Notes: generated by a model not told the origin, from the letters alone. A stretch of DNA of 64,000 nt from DATAXP01 sp963708675 (GCA_963708675.1 CAVPTO010000004.1:496001-560000), one strand, 5' to 3'; positions 17,021 to 26,332 are shown, counted from the first letter of the stretch. Program-made: numbers and translations.

Positions 17021-18574
17021 TTAGTGTTCCGCGCCGACTTCGTGCACGCGGACCATGTTGTGTCCGCGGCTGGCGAGGCCGATTCCGGCGACGAGCACGA
17101 CGTGGCTGCCGAGCTTGAGAGTTCCAGTCTTCTCGCCCCAGGCTTCGACGAACTTTAGCAGGTCGTGACTGTCGGTCGTCGGCGCCCCGATGAGCGGAAT
17201 GACGCCCCAAAACAGGTTCATCTGCCGTAGCACGTCGGGCCTGTCGCTGATGCCGATGATCGGCACCAGGTGCCGGCGCTTCGACATCGACAAGGTCGTC
17301 ACACCGCTGCGGCTGACGACCGTCATCAGGTCGGCGTCCAAATCCTTCGCGATCTGCACGGCGCCGAGCACCACCGATTGCGTGATGCGCTTCAGGTCGC
17401 CGGGCAACTCGATCGGTGGTGGTTGCGGAGGCCGGTCGGCGAGCAACTCTTCGGTCGCTAGCGCAATGCGATTCATCATCTCCACCGCAGCCACGGGATA
17501 TTCGCCCACGGCCGTCTCGCCCGAGAGCATCGTCGCGTCGCAGCCATCGAGAATGGCGTTGGCGACGTCCGTCACCTCGGCACGCGTCGGTTGCCGCGAG
17601 TGTTGCATGCTGTCGAGCATCTGCGTGGCAATGATGACGGGTCGATCGTAACGATTGCACGTCGCGACGATGCGCTTCTGCACGACGGGCATGCTCGCCA
17701 CGTCGATTTCGACGCCCAGGTCGCCTCGCGCGACCATGATGCCATCGGCGGCTTGCACGATTTCTTCGAGTTGGTCGACCGCTTCTTGCTTCTCGATCTT
17801 GGCGATGACCTTGGCCGTGCTCTTGTGATAGCCGAGCAACCATTTGAGCTCGGTCACTTCTTTCGGCGAACGCACGAAGCTGAGGCTGACGAAATCCGCG
17901 CCGACCTTGGCCGCCCAGGCGGCGTGTTCGCGGTCGAGGTCGCTCATGGCCGGAAGGCTAATCTTCGCGCCGGGCAGGTTCACGCCTTGGCGGCTACGAA
18001 TCATGCCTGATTGCACGACGCGACACGTGAGCGCTTCGGACGAACGTTCGACGACGTCCATGCGCACGGTGCCATCGACGAGCATGATGCGATCGCCGAC
18101 CGACAGTTCGTCGATCAACACGGGATAGGAAGTTGCCAGCTCGCCGGGCTTCGTGGTTGCATCGCCTCGAACGAAGCGATACGTAGCGCCAGGCGCGCAG
18201 TCGGCCTGTCCGCCGGGCATTTCGCCCAGACGAATCTTCGGACCTGCCAAGTCGACCAACACGGCGATCGGCTTGTTCAAGGCCTCGCCGATGCGACGGA
18301 TGCGATTGAACACGACTTCGTGTTGATCGGTTGCGCCGTGCGCCATGTTGAGCCGGAAGACGTTCACTCCGGCTTCGACGAGTGCGGCCAGCTGTGCTTC
18401 TTCGCGACAGGCAGGGCCGACGGTTGCGACAATCTTGTTGTAGGCGTGCTTTGCGGACGAAGTGACAGGGATGTTCGTCACGCGCGGTTTACTCGCTTTT
18501 AGGGCTAAGTTGAGTTTGTGCTGAGATGCGACGACAATGTACCAAGTCGAATCTGGATTCGACAGAGATTGCAT
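17021..18574 (-). CDS. pyk: Pyruvate kinase
   Basis: Pyruvate kinase transfers phosphate from phosphoenolpyruvate to ADP in glycolysis. Conserved pieces appear in order: KIVATVGPACR, GVNVFRLNMAHG, VLVDLAGPKIRLGEM, the B-domain, AKIEKQEAVDQLEEIV with the catalytic Lys, GIMVARGDLGVEI, and TRAEVTDVANAILDGCDATMLSGETAVG. The open frame of 517 residues includes about 45 N-terminal residues before the usual start of the barrel. The true start may be an internal GTG or TTG, since no alternative ATG is present before the barrel. Confidence 0.93.
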   Translation of the reverse strand: MQSLSNPDSTWYIVVASQHKLNLALKASKPRVTNIPVTSSAKHAYNKIVATVGPACREEAQLAALVEAGVNVFRLNMAHGATDQHEVVFNRIRRIGEALNKPIAVLVDLAGPKIRLGEMPGGQADCAPGATYRFVRGDATTKPGELATSYPVLIDELSVGDRIMLVDGTVRMDVVERSSEALTCRVVQSGMIRSRQGVNLPGAKISLPAMSDLDREHAAWAAKVGADFVSLSFVRSPKEVTELKWLLGYHKSTAKVIAKIEKQEAVDQLEEIVQAADGIMVARGDLGVEIDVASMPVVQKRIVATCNRYDRPVIIATQMLDSMQHSRQPTRAEVTDVANAILDGCDATMLSGETAVGEYPVAAVEMMNRIALATEELLADRPPQPPPIELPGDLKRITQSVVLGAVQIAKDLDADLMTVVSRSGVTTLSMSKRRHLVPIIGISDRPDVLRQMNLFWGVIPLIGAPTTDSHDLLKFVEAWGEKTGTLKLGSHVVLVAGIGLASRGHNMVRVHEVGAEH

Positions 18575-18639
18575 CGCGCATTCCGAGCATTGTCACGCGC
18601 TAAGATTCGTCGAAGTCGCAGTCCGCATTAGCAGTTCTA

Positions 18640-19164
18640 ATGATTGAATCATCACGTCGATTGCGTCGCTTGCAGATGCGCGCGTTGGCGGTGATGCTTG
18701 GCGGCGGTGTGGCGCTCGTGCTTGTCGCAATATTTGTGATGCGATGGTCAGGCCCGTCGCTGCCGCCGCTGACACGCGCGATGTTTGACGAAGCGCATCG
18801 CAAATGGCGCGACGCCGGCATTCTTGATTACGATTTGGACATCGAAATTCAGGGGCGACAGCCCGGCGTGGTGCATCTCGAGGTGCGTGGCGGCGAGCCG
18901 ACCGCCATGACGCGCGATGGCCGCACCCCCAGCCAGCGGCGCACGTGGGACGCGTGGACCGTCGAGAATCAACTGAGCATGATTCACGACGAGCTCGACG
19001 GCGCAGGCGATGCCGCAAAGACTTTCGGGGCGCCGCCCGGTTCACGTGTCGTGCAGCGAGCGCGCTTCGATCCCGAGCTGGGCTATCCACTCGATTATCA
19101 GCGCGCCGTGCTTGGCACACCGCTCGAAGTGGAATGGCGCACGATCAAATTCGTGCGTCACTAA
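18640..19164 (+). CDS. Membrane-anchored DUF6174-like protein
   Basis: The 174-residue protein has a basic N-terminus, one membrane segment (about residues 14-33), then a soluble domain. The pattern ARRKW-x-x-A-x-x-x-DYDLDIEI, VHLEVRGGEPTAM and DPELGYPLDYQRAVLG resembles DUF6174-type domains. Those typically read W...Y...Y, then a beta-sheet and a C-terminal DP-x-x-GYP-x-x-I/Y motif. The function is unknown. It is divergent from pyk and stands alone. Confidence 0.6.
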   Translation: MIESSRRLRRLQMRALAVMLGGGVALVLVAIFVMRWSGPSLPPLTRAMFDEAHRKWRDAGILDYDLDIEIQGRQPGVVHLEVRGGEPTAMTRDGRTPSQRRTWDAWTVENQLSMIHDELDGAGDAAKTFGAPPGSRVVQRARFDPELGYPLDYQRAVLGTPLEVEWRTIKFVRH

Positions 19165-19208
19165 CTGATCTTTAGGTTAATCGTCGAAGGACGACGACGC
19201 AGTTTGCT

Positions 19209-19323
19209 CCCTCATCCCCTTGCGCGAGAGGGCCGGGGTGAGGGGTAATGAAGTGTGTACCGCCTCAACCCCTCACCCGGTTCGCCTGCGGCGAACCACC
19301 CTCTCCCGCAAGGGGATGAGGGT
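19209..19323. repeat. Intergenic palindromic repeat, CCCTC/GAGGG family, variant copy
   Basis: Outer arms CCCTCATCCCCTTGCG (from 19211) and CGCAAGGGGATGAGGG (to 19322) are reverse complements, with inner GGGTGAGGGG/CCCCTCACCC and TTCGCCTGCGGCGAA stems. It belongs to the same general family as the repeats at 13649 and 31711 but with a different order of modules. It lies downstream of two convergent genes. Confidence 0.8.
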
Positions 19324-19390
19324 ATGAGACATGCCGCTATGCTGGATTCGACAATCTCAATATCAACCGTCACACGAAGTCGCTTCGCGT

Positions 19391-20929
19391 TCACTTCTCT
19401 TCGTGCTCGACGTACACCGCATACAGTTGCAGATCTTCGGGCCGCACGCCGGTGAAATCGACCCGTACGCGAATCGGCCCGTCGGCAGTGACGTTGCGAC
19501 GATCGCCCCACACGGCACGTTGCGACAAGCCCGACTGTTCGGGGCCGGTGCAATCCTTGGCCGAGAAACCAGGCAACTCGCGAAGCTGCTCGTCGAGGAG
19601 TGAGACCTTGACACCGCTCCATTGGCCGACGCCGTTGACGTTGAGCTTGATCGCCACCGGCTTGCCGTGAGTTTCGACCGGCGCTGAGATAACGTGCGCC
19701 TTGTTCTTCGGGCCGCTGAAAGGTTGTAGGTAGCCGAGTCGGTCGCGGTCCCACCGAGCGACGCGGAGGCCGGCACTCGGGACGACCCACACCGAATACC
19801 AGAACAGCGTGTCGTTGCCGACGTTGGCGAACCCTTGCCCTTGCATGAGTGCCGGCGCGCGTTCGAGCGGCGTCGCCTTGCCGCCGGGAAGCCACGACGA
19901 CGTGTTCTCCGCAGCCTGCACGATGCGAAAATCGGGAATCGGCTCGCGGAAGTGCAGCGCGTCGTGACTGACGACGAGTCCCAAGTCCATGGGTGTCCAA
20001 CGACGATCGTTCGTCGGATCGCCGTGCCATTGGCCGTAAAACCCGACGACGACATTGCCGCGGTTCCACAAGCCCGCGCCCAGATGCACCTGCTCTCCAT
20101 CGACACCGCCGGTGTGACCGACCGGACGCGGCGGTAACGGATCGCGGCGGAAGCCCATCGCGGTCGATTGCGTCCAATGCTCGAAGTCGTACGAGATGTG
20201 CGTGACGAGCGTGCGTATCCAGCCGTCGGGCGCCCAGTGCAAGCCGCCTTGGCCGTTGACGTAATACGCGCCGTTCCAGTGGATGCCGCCTTGTGGCTCG
20301 AACTTGATCGATCCACGCGGATTGTCGGGCGACTCCTTCCACGAAACGCCGTCGGCACTATACGCGACACCGAACAACAGCCCAGGATACTTCGTGCCGG
20401 TGAACAGCATCTTGAAGCGACGCTCGGCGTCACGCTCGTCGGGATCGTAGTAAACGACACATCCCTGTACCGAGAATCGCCCTTGGTCCAAATCGACGAG
20501 GTTGTTCTGACGATTGCCGCCGTATTCGACCAAGCCAAGGTCGGGCTTCTCCCAAGTCTTGCCGTCATTGCTCTTCGCGAAACAAATCCGGTAGTGTCGC
20601 GCTTCGTCCTGGTCGCCCATGCCGAGATACCACATCCATAGCTCGTCGTTCACCTCGATCACGGTGCCGTAATAGATGACGCCTCGCCCATCGCACGAGC
20701 CCGGCGGACCAACCGGCACGGCGACCTTGGTGATTCCCTCTTCGCCCGACGAGCGGTTGCTAACGAGCTTGAGCCGCAGCCCGTGTTGCAGCGGCAGAGC
20801 GTGGTCGTCGAATGCGAACAGCACTTGTTGCTTCGGCGGCTTGTCGGATGTCTTTTCGTCCGCCTCGGCAAATCGACTGGTGAAAACGATCACGGTGCAG
20901 ACGGCGATCGCAAAGTATCGGAGCATCAT
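19391..20929 (-). CDS. Secreted glycosyl-hydrolase-like (five-bladed beta-propeller) protein
   Basis: The 512-residue product has a signal peptide (MMLRYFAIAVCTVIVFTSRF, cleavage near FAEA). Its repeated blade-like segments resemble GH32/GH43/GH130-type propellers: MWYLGMGDQDEARHYRICFA, SNDGKTWEKPDLGLVEYGG, MLFTGTKYPGLLFGVAYSADG, FWYSVWVVPSAGLRVARWDR. The C-terminal part is beta-rich. It is probably an exported sugar-acting or sugar-binding protein, but no catalytic triad can be assigned from this reading. It sits 12 bases after the FAD oxidoreductase gene, and the two form a likely operon. Confidence 0.65.
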   Translation of the reverse strand: MMLRYFAIAVCTVIVFTSRFAEADEKTSDKPPKQQVLFAFDDHALPLQHGLRLKLVSNRSSGEEGITKVAVPVGPPGSCDGRGVIYYGTVIEVNDELWMWYLGMGDQDEARHYRICFAKSNDGKTWEKPDLGLVEYGGNRQNNLVDLDQGRFSVQGCVVYYDPDERDAERRFKMLFTGTKYPGLLFGVAYSADGVSWKESPDNPRGSIKFEPQGGIHWNGAYYVNGQGGLHWAPDGWIRTLVTHISYDFEHWTQSTAMGFRRDPLPPRPVGHTGGVDGEQVHLGAGLWNRGNVVVGFYGQWHGDPTNDRRWTPMDLGLVVSHDALHFREPIPDFRIVQAAENTSSWLPGGKATPLERAPALMQGQGFANVGNDTLFWYSVWVVPSAGLRVARWDRDRLGYLQPFSGPKNKAHVISAPVETHGKPVAIKLNVNGVGQWSGVKVSLLDEQLRELPGFSAKDCTGPEQSGLSQRAVWGDRRNVTADGPIRVRVDFTGVRPEDLQLYAVYVEHEEK

Positions 20930-20941
20930 GGGAGTGGCGTC

Positions 20942-22834
20942 TCAGTTGGCTTTTCGCGGTAGCTGGTCAAACATGCGAACGAGCGCGGCGGCTCGTGATT
21001 CAGAAACGGATGACGAGTCGCTGCGCTCCGCTTCGGAGAGGGCTCGCATCAAAGTTTCGGCGTCGAGGCGGCCGGCAACGAGTTTGTCGAACCCGTCGGC
21101 CCAAACCTTGGCGGTCGTCGCCTTAAGCGGTTCGTTGGGCCTCACGTCGTAATCGGCGAAGAAGCCTTTCGTGCCGAAGTATTCGGCGGCCGCGACCCAC
21201 GACTCGTCGCTCGAAACATCGACATCATTGAAGAACGAGATCATCGATCGTTGCTCGGCCAGACGTCGCACTAAACGATCGGTGTCGATCTTGGCGGGCT
21301 CGACGCCATCTTTGACGGCCATCGCGGCAGCGAAGCCCGCCGACTCCCCGATCTGCATCCACACCGGCTCGAGCCGCACGGTGCCCCACGCGACATGAGT
21401 GGCCGACAAACATACCGGCACAAGCAGGTTGTCGACATCCTTCGGCAGTAGACAGCGATAGGGAATCTGCCCCGGGAAAGTTTCCTGGTGCAGCATCATT
21501 TTGCCTTCGTCCAGGCTGTTGGGCACACGATCGATCGTGCACCCGTGCGTGTCGAGATACCACTCCGTCATCGCGATGCTGTCGGCATGCACCGGCGCGT
21601 GCGAGGAGCCCTGCGACAAAACCGCGTCGTGTTCCGTGAAGACATAACGGCCGACGAGCCGCCGAGTCTCGCGGATGTACATCTCATACGGCCGATGACC
21701 GTTGTCGGTGAACTCGTCTTTCGCCAGGCCGTATTGCAGCCAGCCGTCACGCACCTTTCGCGGGATCGAACCGTCGTGCTGCAGGAAGTACAGCAGCGCG
21801 AGCGTCGTCGCCCAATGCTCGTCCATAATCTGCTGTCGCTTCGCCCAGTCCGCCTCGATGTAGGCCGTCTGCCAGCCAAGAAGCTGTGGCCGATTCCAAC
21901 TGAACTTCTCGTTCGGCACCGATTCGACGCCGGAATAAACCTCCAGCGACTTGAGAAAGTACGGGTCTTGTTTCTCGGACGGCGGAATCGCGACCGCATT
22001 CTTCGGGTCGCTGGTGAGCATCGTGCGATAGTTGCACGCTTGCACGACGTCGCTCGCCGCGCCCGTGCTGGCCGGCAAGATTTCCTGATAGCCAGCGAAA
22101 GGCCGCAGCTTAAGCTTCGCATGCAGTGCGGCGAGTTGCGACGCGGCGGCGCTCGGCGGTTCGAGCGTCGCGCGCATAAAGAGGACGCCCGCGTGTGGCT
22201 CATTGTATTCATCGCGCGCCTCGCGGCCGACGCGGTATTGCGTCTTGCTGAGCGCCAGCAAGTCGCCTTCGTACGTGCAATCGACGAACACCTTTGCCGT
22301 CGCCTCGAAGGTCTGCGGTCCTCGCAACTCGCGAAACTCGACGGAGGTGATCTTCACTTGATCGCGTCGCACTTGTGCCGGAACGTAGCCTCGCACGATG
22401 GAAATCTTCGTCTCTCGGGCGACCATCGCGTCGATCAACTGCTCGGCCACGTGCGGCTCGTATCGCCCGTTCGTGTGACCGGTCGCCCCAGGCCGTGCGT
22501 CGCGGTACTGTGGTGAATCCGCGCCATAAGTGCTTCGGTAATGCGCGAGAATTGCCTCGCGTAGCTCGTCGTAAATCGGCGAACGTTTGCCTTCCCAGCG
22601 GGTGTCCCAGACGCCGAGGCCGCTCGAGAGCATGCCGCCGAGGTGATCGTGACGGTTGACGAGCAGGACGCTCAAACCTTCACGGGCGGCGCGGATGGCA
22701 CAGGCGATACCGCCGGGCGTGCCACCAACAACGACCAGGTCGTACTGTCGCCCGGCAGCAGATAGAACGCCGCCAAAGAGCAAGGCGGCGCAAGCCAGCG
22801 ACGAAGCGAGAGGTATGCGCCAACGGTAGATCAT
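20942..22834 (-). CDS. Secreted FAD-dependent oxidoreductase (xanthan-lyase-like)
   Basis: The product has a signal peptide from MIYRWRIPLASSLACAALLF, then an FAD-binding dinucleotide fold YDLVVVGGTPGGIACAIRAA with a downstream acidic-end strand VLLVNRHDHLGGMLSSGLG. A second conserved segment is FVDCTYEGDLLALS. This 'FAD-dependent oxidoreductase' family is abundant in Planctomycetota and Bacteroidota, and its substrates are unknown. The Met at 22834 is preferred because it begins the signal peptide, while the frame stays open to 22870. It is operonic with the propeller protein, suggesting joint processing of an external sugar polymer (inference). Confidence 0.75.
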   Translation of the reverse strand: MIYRWRIPLASSLACAALLFGGVLSAAGRQYDLVVVGGTPGGIACAIRAAREGLSVLLVNRHDHLGGMLSSGLGVWDTRWEGKRSPIYDELREAILAHYRSTYGADSPQYRDARPGATGHTNGRYEPHVAEQLIDAMVARETKISIVRGYVPAQVRRDQVKITSVEFRELRGPQTFEATAKVFVDCTYEGDLLALSKTQYRVGREARDEYNEPHAGVLFMRATLEPPSAAASQLAALHAKLKLRPFAGYQEILPASTGAASDVVQACNYRTMLTSDPKNAVAIPPSEKQDPYFLKSLEVYSGVESVPNEKFSWNRPQLLGWQTAYIEADWAKRQQIMDEHWATTLALLYFLQHDGSIPRKVRDGWLQYGLAKDEFTDNGHRPYEMYIRETRRLVGRYVFTEHDAVLSQGSSHAPVHADSIAMTEWYLDTHGCTIDRVPNSLDEGKMMLHQETFPGQIPYRCLLPKDVDNLLVPVCLSATHVAWGTVRLEPVWMQIGESAGFAAAMAVKDGVEPAKIDTDRLVRRLAEQRSMISFFNDVDVSSDESWVAAAEYFGTKGFFADYDVRPNEPLKATTAKVWADGFDKLVAGRLDAETLMRALSEAERSDSSSVSESRAAALVRMFDQLPRKAN

Positions 22835-22988
22835 TGCTGCACTCGCACCGCTTCGGACACTCCGCCGCATGAGAGCCCGACTATAGTTCGACGAAATCGC
22901 GAATTCAATTGTTGAACGGACGTTCGTCGCGCTGCGAGAATCGGCAAGTCGCCTCCGCGAAGCAGCTTACTGACACGAGTGGGCACCG

Positions 22989-23798
22989 ATGCAGCAGAAC
23001 TACTGGAACGGAAAGATCGCGATCGTCACCGGCGCCTCGGCAGGCCTCGGATTGTCGCTTTGTCAGGCGTTGGCGGCCGCCGGCGCTCGCGTGGTGATGG
23101 CGTCGCGAAACGGGGAGACGCTCGAAGCCGCCGCAAGTTCGCTTTCGGCCAATCTTGCCGACGTGCTGACCGTTTCAACCGACGTGACGAATCAGGAGTC
23201 GGTCGATGCGCTCGTGAAAACGACGGTCGATGAATTCGGCCGCATCGACGCGGTGTTCAACAATGCGGGCAAGTCGATGCGTCGCGCCGTGTTGGAGACG
23301 ACTCCCGATGACTTCCGCGAGCAGTTCGAGCTGAACGTGATCGCCGCAGTAAGAATGACACGAGCCACAGCCGCACATTTGATCGCGGCGCGGGGGCATC
23401 TCGTGAATATTGCGTCGTTGGCCGGCAAAGCGCCTGCCCGATATATGGGCGCATACGGACCCAGCAAGGCAGCGCTCGTCGCGTATACGCAGCAGTTGCG
23501 ACTCGAGCTCAGCGAGCAAGGGCTGCACATATTACTGGTGTGCCCAGGGCCGATCGCCCGAGCGACGCCACGAGAACGGACGCCCGAAGAACTCGCCGGT
23601 CTGCCCCCCTCGGCAGCAAAGCCCGGCGGCGGCGTCAAAACCTCGGCCATCCCACCCGAGCGGCTCGCTCAGTTGATTCTCACCGCATGTCAGCGGCGTC
23701 GATCCGAGATCGTCATTCCCGCCGCCGCTCGTGCGGTTCTGGCAGCAATGCAAGCCTCGCCCGCGTTGGGTGACTTCCTCATTCGTAAACTGTCCTAG
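22989..23798 (+). CDS. Short-chain dehydrogenase/reductase
   Basis: The 269-residue protein is a classical SDR using NAD(P): TGASAGLGLSLCQAL (TGxxxGxG) at residues 15-29, VFNNAGKS (NNAG), and the active-site YGPSKAALVAY (Tyr and Lys). The substrate is not identifiable from sequence alone. It is upstream of and co-directional with the SufR-type regulator, but a 90-base gap with a putative operator separates them. The start ATG at 22989 follows the motif MQQNYWNGKIAIVTG. Confidence 0.88.
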   Translation: MQQNYWNGKIAIVTGASAGLGLSLCQALAAAGARVVMASRNGETLEAAASSLSANLADVLTVSTDVTNQESVDALVKTTVDEFGRIDAVFNNAGKSMRRAVLETTPDDFREQFELNVIAAVRMTRATAAHLIAARGHLVNIASLAGKAPARYMGAYGPSKAALVAYTQQLRLELSEQGLHILLVCPGPIARATPRERTPEELAGLPPSAAKPGGGVKTSAIPPERLAQLILTACQRRRSEIVIPAAARAVLAAMQASPALGDFLIRKLS

Positions 23799-23823
23799 GC
23801 GAATTGCTTAGCGCGGCTGTCTA

Positions 23824-23847
23824 TTTTCGCATAACCCTTTGCGAAAA
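23824..23847. promoter_or_regulatory. Candidate SufR operator (inverted repeat)
   Basis: TTTTCGCA (23824-23831) and TGCGAAAA (23840-23847) are exact inverted arms with an 8-base spacer, 41 bases before the preferred sufR start. A second small inverted repeat (CTACG-CTTT-CGTAG) follows at about 23850-23863. Dyad sites just upstream of sufR commonly serve autoregulation. Binding is inferred. Confidence 0.45.
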
Positions 23848-23888
23848 ACCTACGCTTTCGTAGAATGGGCGTGGGGGATTGGGACATC

Positions 23889-24554
23889 ATGAGTACGCGG
23901 TGCGAGACATCGGACGCTCAAATTGTTGAGCTGCTCCGTAATCGGGGAGCGTTGGGCGTGGCCGAAATGGCCACCGCTGGCGGTGTCACTCCGACTGCGG
24001 TTCGTCAGCGTTTGTCGCGGCTGATGCGGCAAGGGCTCGTGGACCGCGAGATCTCTCGCCGTGGCCGGGGTCGCCCGAGCCACCGCTACGCGTTGACCGA
24101 GAAGGCCCGCCGGCAGCAAGTCGGCAACTTCGCCGATCTCGCGATGGTGCTCTGGGATGAGGTCCGATCCGTCAAGAACGTCGAAGTGCGACGCGGGCTG
24201 TTGCAGCGTTTGGCTGATGCGATGACCGATCGCTACGCCGGGCGCGTGAGTGGGCCGACCGTCGAGAAGCGGATGGAACAACTCGCCGAGGTGTTCGCCG
24301 ACCGCGGCGTCGCGATCGACGTGGTTGCGACGACGACCGGGCCGCAGCTGAAGGTGCTCGATTGTCCGTACACCGAGTTGGCGGAGAAAGACCGCAGCGT
24401 GTGCGCAATGGAAAAGATGATGTTCGCCTCGCTGGTCGACAGCCCCTTGCGGCTGTCGCAGTGCCGATTGGACGGACACGATTGCTGTGAGTTTGAAACA
24501 ACTGGGCGTGTGGATATAGTGGCCACTTCGTTGGAAGGGACCCCCGTTTCGTAA
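23889..24554 (+). CDS. sufR: SufR-like Fe-S-responsive transcriptional regulator
   Basis: The 221-residue protein has an N-terminal winged helix-turn-helix (IVELLRNRGALGVAEMATAG, TPTAVRQRLSRLMRQGLVDR) followed by RGRGRPSHRYALTEKA, a wing motif typical of SufR. Five cysteines lie in the C-terminal half: 159, 172, 192, 199, 200. The C159-x12-C172 spacing matches cyanobacterial SufR, where cysteines bind a 4Fe-4S cluster and the protein represses the suf operon. The Met at 23889 has a GGGGGA ribosome-binding site ten bases upstream, so it is preferred over the ATG at 23865. nuoB and sufC follow directly. Confidence 0.82.
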   Translation: MSTRCETSDAQIVELLRNRGALGVAEMATAGGVTPTAVRQRLSRLMRQGLVDREISRRGRGRPSHRYALTEKARRQQVGNFADLAMVLWDEVRSVKNVEVRRGLLQRLADAMTDRYAGRVSGPTVEKRMEQLAEVFADRGVAIDVVATTTGPQLKVLDCPYTELAEKDRSVCAMEKMMFASLVDSPLRLSQCRLDGHDCCEFETTGRVDIVATSLEGTPVS

Positions 24555-24568
24555 CGGATGCCAACACC

Positions 24569-25186
24569 ATGACCAAACCTTGGATCGAAGGGCGCTTTGA
24601 GGAGAACGTCGTCACGACGACGCTCGAACAAGCGATCAACTGGGCTCGGCAGTCGAGCATTTGGCCGATGACGTTCGGGCTGGCGTGTTGCGCCATCGAG
24701 ATGATGGCCGCCGGCGCGAGTCGCTTCGACCTCGACCGTTTCGGGGCCGGCGCTTTCCGCGCCACGCCTCGTCAGGCCGATTTGATGATCGTCGCCGGCA
24801 CGGTCACCTACAAAATGGCCAGCCGTGTGCGACGTCTTTACAACATGATGCCCGACCCGAAGTTCGTCATCGCGATGGGCGCCTGCACCGTCGGCGGCGG
24901 GCCGTACTTCAAGTGGGGTTATCACGTCGTGAAGGGCGTCGACCTTGTCGTGCCCGTCGACGTGTATGTGCCCGGTTGCCCGCCTCGCCCCGAAGCATTG
25001 CTCGAAGGGCTGATGCGCATCCAAGACAAGATCAAAGGCCATCGCATCTCGAAGCCGAAGGCCAACCAAGGCACCGAAATCACCGGCCTCGAGCTTGGCG
25101 ACGAGTTGCCGATACCGCATCACTCCGGCTATGTGGCCGTCGAAGAGAAACAACCGTTGTTCGATCACCAAAAGATTACAGGGTAA
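24569..25186 (+). CDS. nuoB: NADH-quinone oxidoreductase subunit B, solitary copy
   Basis: The 205-residue protein carries the NuoB signature and all four N2 cluster ligands: the CC pair at 40-41 (FGLACCAIEMM), C106 (MGACTVGGGPY) and C137 (PGCPPRPEAL). NuoB holds the terminal 4Fe-4S cluster N2 of complex I, which passes electrons to quinone. No other nuo gene is nearby. It sits 14 bases after sufR and upstream of sufC, so it may be an extra copy or part of a dispersed complex I, here co-regulated with Fe-S assembly. That co-regulation is inference from position. Confidence 0.92.
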   Translation: MTKPWIEGRFEENVVTTTLEQAINWARQSSIWPMTFGLACCAIEMMAAGASRFDLDRFGAGAFRATPRQADLMIVAGTVTYKMASRVRRLYNMMPDPKFVIAMGACTVGGGPYFKWGYHVVKGVDLVVPVDVYVPGCPPRPEALLEGLMRIQDKIKGHRISKPKANQGTEITGLELGDELPIPHHSGYVAVEEKQPLFDHQKITG

Positions 25187-25193
25187 TGAGTCT

Positions 25194-25243
25194 GTTTAGC
25201 CGCGACGCGCAGCGAGCGCGCTCGCTGCGCGTCGCGGCTAAAC
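25194..25243. repeat. Perfect 50-bp palindrome upstream of sufC (GTTTAGCCGCGAC family)
   Basis: Arms 25194-25218 and 25219-25243 are exact reverse complements with no loop. The outer sequence GTTTAGCCGCGACGCG matches the repeat family at 12580 and 32222, with T for G at one position. It fills the nuoB-sufC gap and ends 10 bases before the sufC start, so it could form a hairpin in the operon mRNA. Confidence 0.88.
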
Positions 25244-25253
25244 GAAGGAAAAT

Positions 25254-26078
25254 ATGACTGAAACACTCACGATCAAGAACCTGCACGTTTCCGTTGAAGG
25301 CAAACCGATCCTCCGCGGCGTCGATCTGACGATCAATCGCGGCGAAGTGCACGCCCTGATGGGCCCCAACGGCTCGGGCAAAAGCACGCTCGGCTTCGCC
25401 ATCATGGGGCACCCCGGTTACGAAGTGACCGAGGGGAGCATCACGCTCAACGATCAAGACGTACTTGAGATGGACCCCAACGAACGAGCGCGAGCTGGGC
25501 TGTTCCTTGCGTTCCAACGCCCGATGTCGATTCCCGGCGTGAAGATGGCCGACTTCCTACGTCACGCGACGACGAACGTTCGCCGCCCCGACCGCAAGGA
25601 AGGCGAAGAGCTGATTCCGATGCGCGAGTTCCGCAAGGAATTGAAGGCCAAGATGGAGCAGCTTCGCATGGACCCCGAGTTCGCGCGACGTTACGTGAAC
25701 GACGGCTTCAGCGGCGGCGAAATGAAGCGGGCCGAGATTCTGCAAATGGCCATGCTGCGGCCGAAATTCGCAATCCTCGACGAAACCGACAGCGGCCTCG
25801 ACGTTGATGCGGTGCGGTTGGCGAGCCAAAGCATTGCCGAGATCGGCGGCGCCGACATGGGAATTCTAATCATCACGCATCACGACAAACTGCTCGAACA
25901 CAACCGCCCCAACTTCACGCACGTGATGCTGGGCGGGCGAATCGTCGAGACCGGCGGACCGGAACTTGCGGAAGAGTTGTACACCAGCGGATATGACCGT
26001 ATCCGCGCCACGCACCCCGAAGCCGCCGCCGATGAAGAAGCGATGAAAGAGAACAAGCAAACCGCGGAAGTCATTTAA
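25254..26078 (+). CDS. sufC: Fe-S cluster assembly ATPase SufC
   Basis: SufC is the ATPase of the SufBCD scaffold complex that builds Fe-S clusters. The 274-residue protein has Walker A LMGPNGSGKSTLG, the Q-loop FLAFQRPMSIPGV, signature NDGFSGGEMKRAEILQ, Walker B FAILDETDSGLDVDA and the H-loop LIITHHDKLL. The E-to-D change at the Walker B-adjacent position and the SGLD motif are family-typical. The ribosome-binding site AAGGAA is close to the ATG. The C-terminus extends slightly beyond usual SufC length with an acidic tail. Confidence 0.95.
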   Translation: MTETLTIKNLHVSVEGKPILRGVDLTINRGEVHALMGPNGSGKSTLGFAIMGHPGYEVTEGSITLNDQDVLEMDPNERARAGLFLAFQRPMSIPGVKMADFLRHATTNVRRPDRKEGEELIPMREFRKELKAKMEQLRMDPEFARRYVNDGFSGGEMKRAEILQMAMLRPKFAILDETDSGLDVDAVRLASQSIAEIGGADMGILIITHHDKLLEHNRPNFTHVMLGGRIVETGGPELAEELYTSGYDRIRATHPEAAADEEAMKENKQTAEVI

Positions 26079-26097
26079 TTTAACACGACGCGATTTC

Positions 26098-26328
26098 ATG
26101 ATTGACGACATTCCCGGCATCGCGATCGAACTCGTCGGTGCTGTGATTGAAGTGGGAATGAATGCCGCCATTGATGGCGTCTTCAGTCCGTCATCGCCTG
26201 CGAATGATTGCAAAACCGAAAATGAAGTGAAGCCGGATCCCCAAGCGCTGATCGATTACATCAAAAATCGAGCGAACGTATTTTCGCCGATTCCGTACGA
26301 TTCAATCGAAAACGACCGAAAGCAGTAA
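26098..26328 (+). CDS. Small hypothetical protein between sufC and sufB
   Basis: This 76-residue ORF fills the sufC-sufB gap exactly: it begins 19 bases after sufC and ends 4 bases before the sufB start. The N-terminal half is hydrophobic (IPGIAIELVGAVIEVGMNAA), possibly one amphipathic or membrane helix, and the C-terminal half is polar. I do not recognise a family. The tight spacing suggests co-transcription, but the ribosome-binding site is weak, so whether it is translated is uncertain. Confidence 0.4.
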   Translation: MIDDIPGIAIELVGAVIEVGMNAAIDGVFSPSSPANDCKTENEVKPDPQALIDYIKNRANVFSPIPYDSIENDRKQ

Positions 26329-26332
26329 AATC

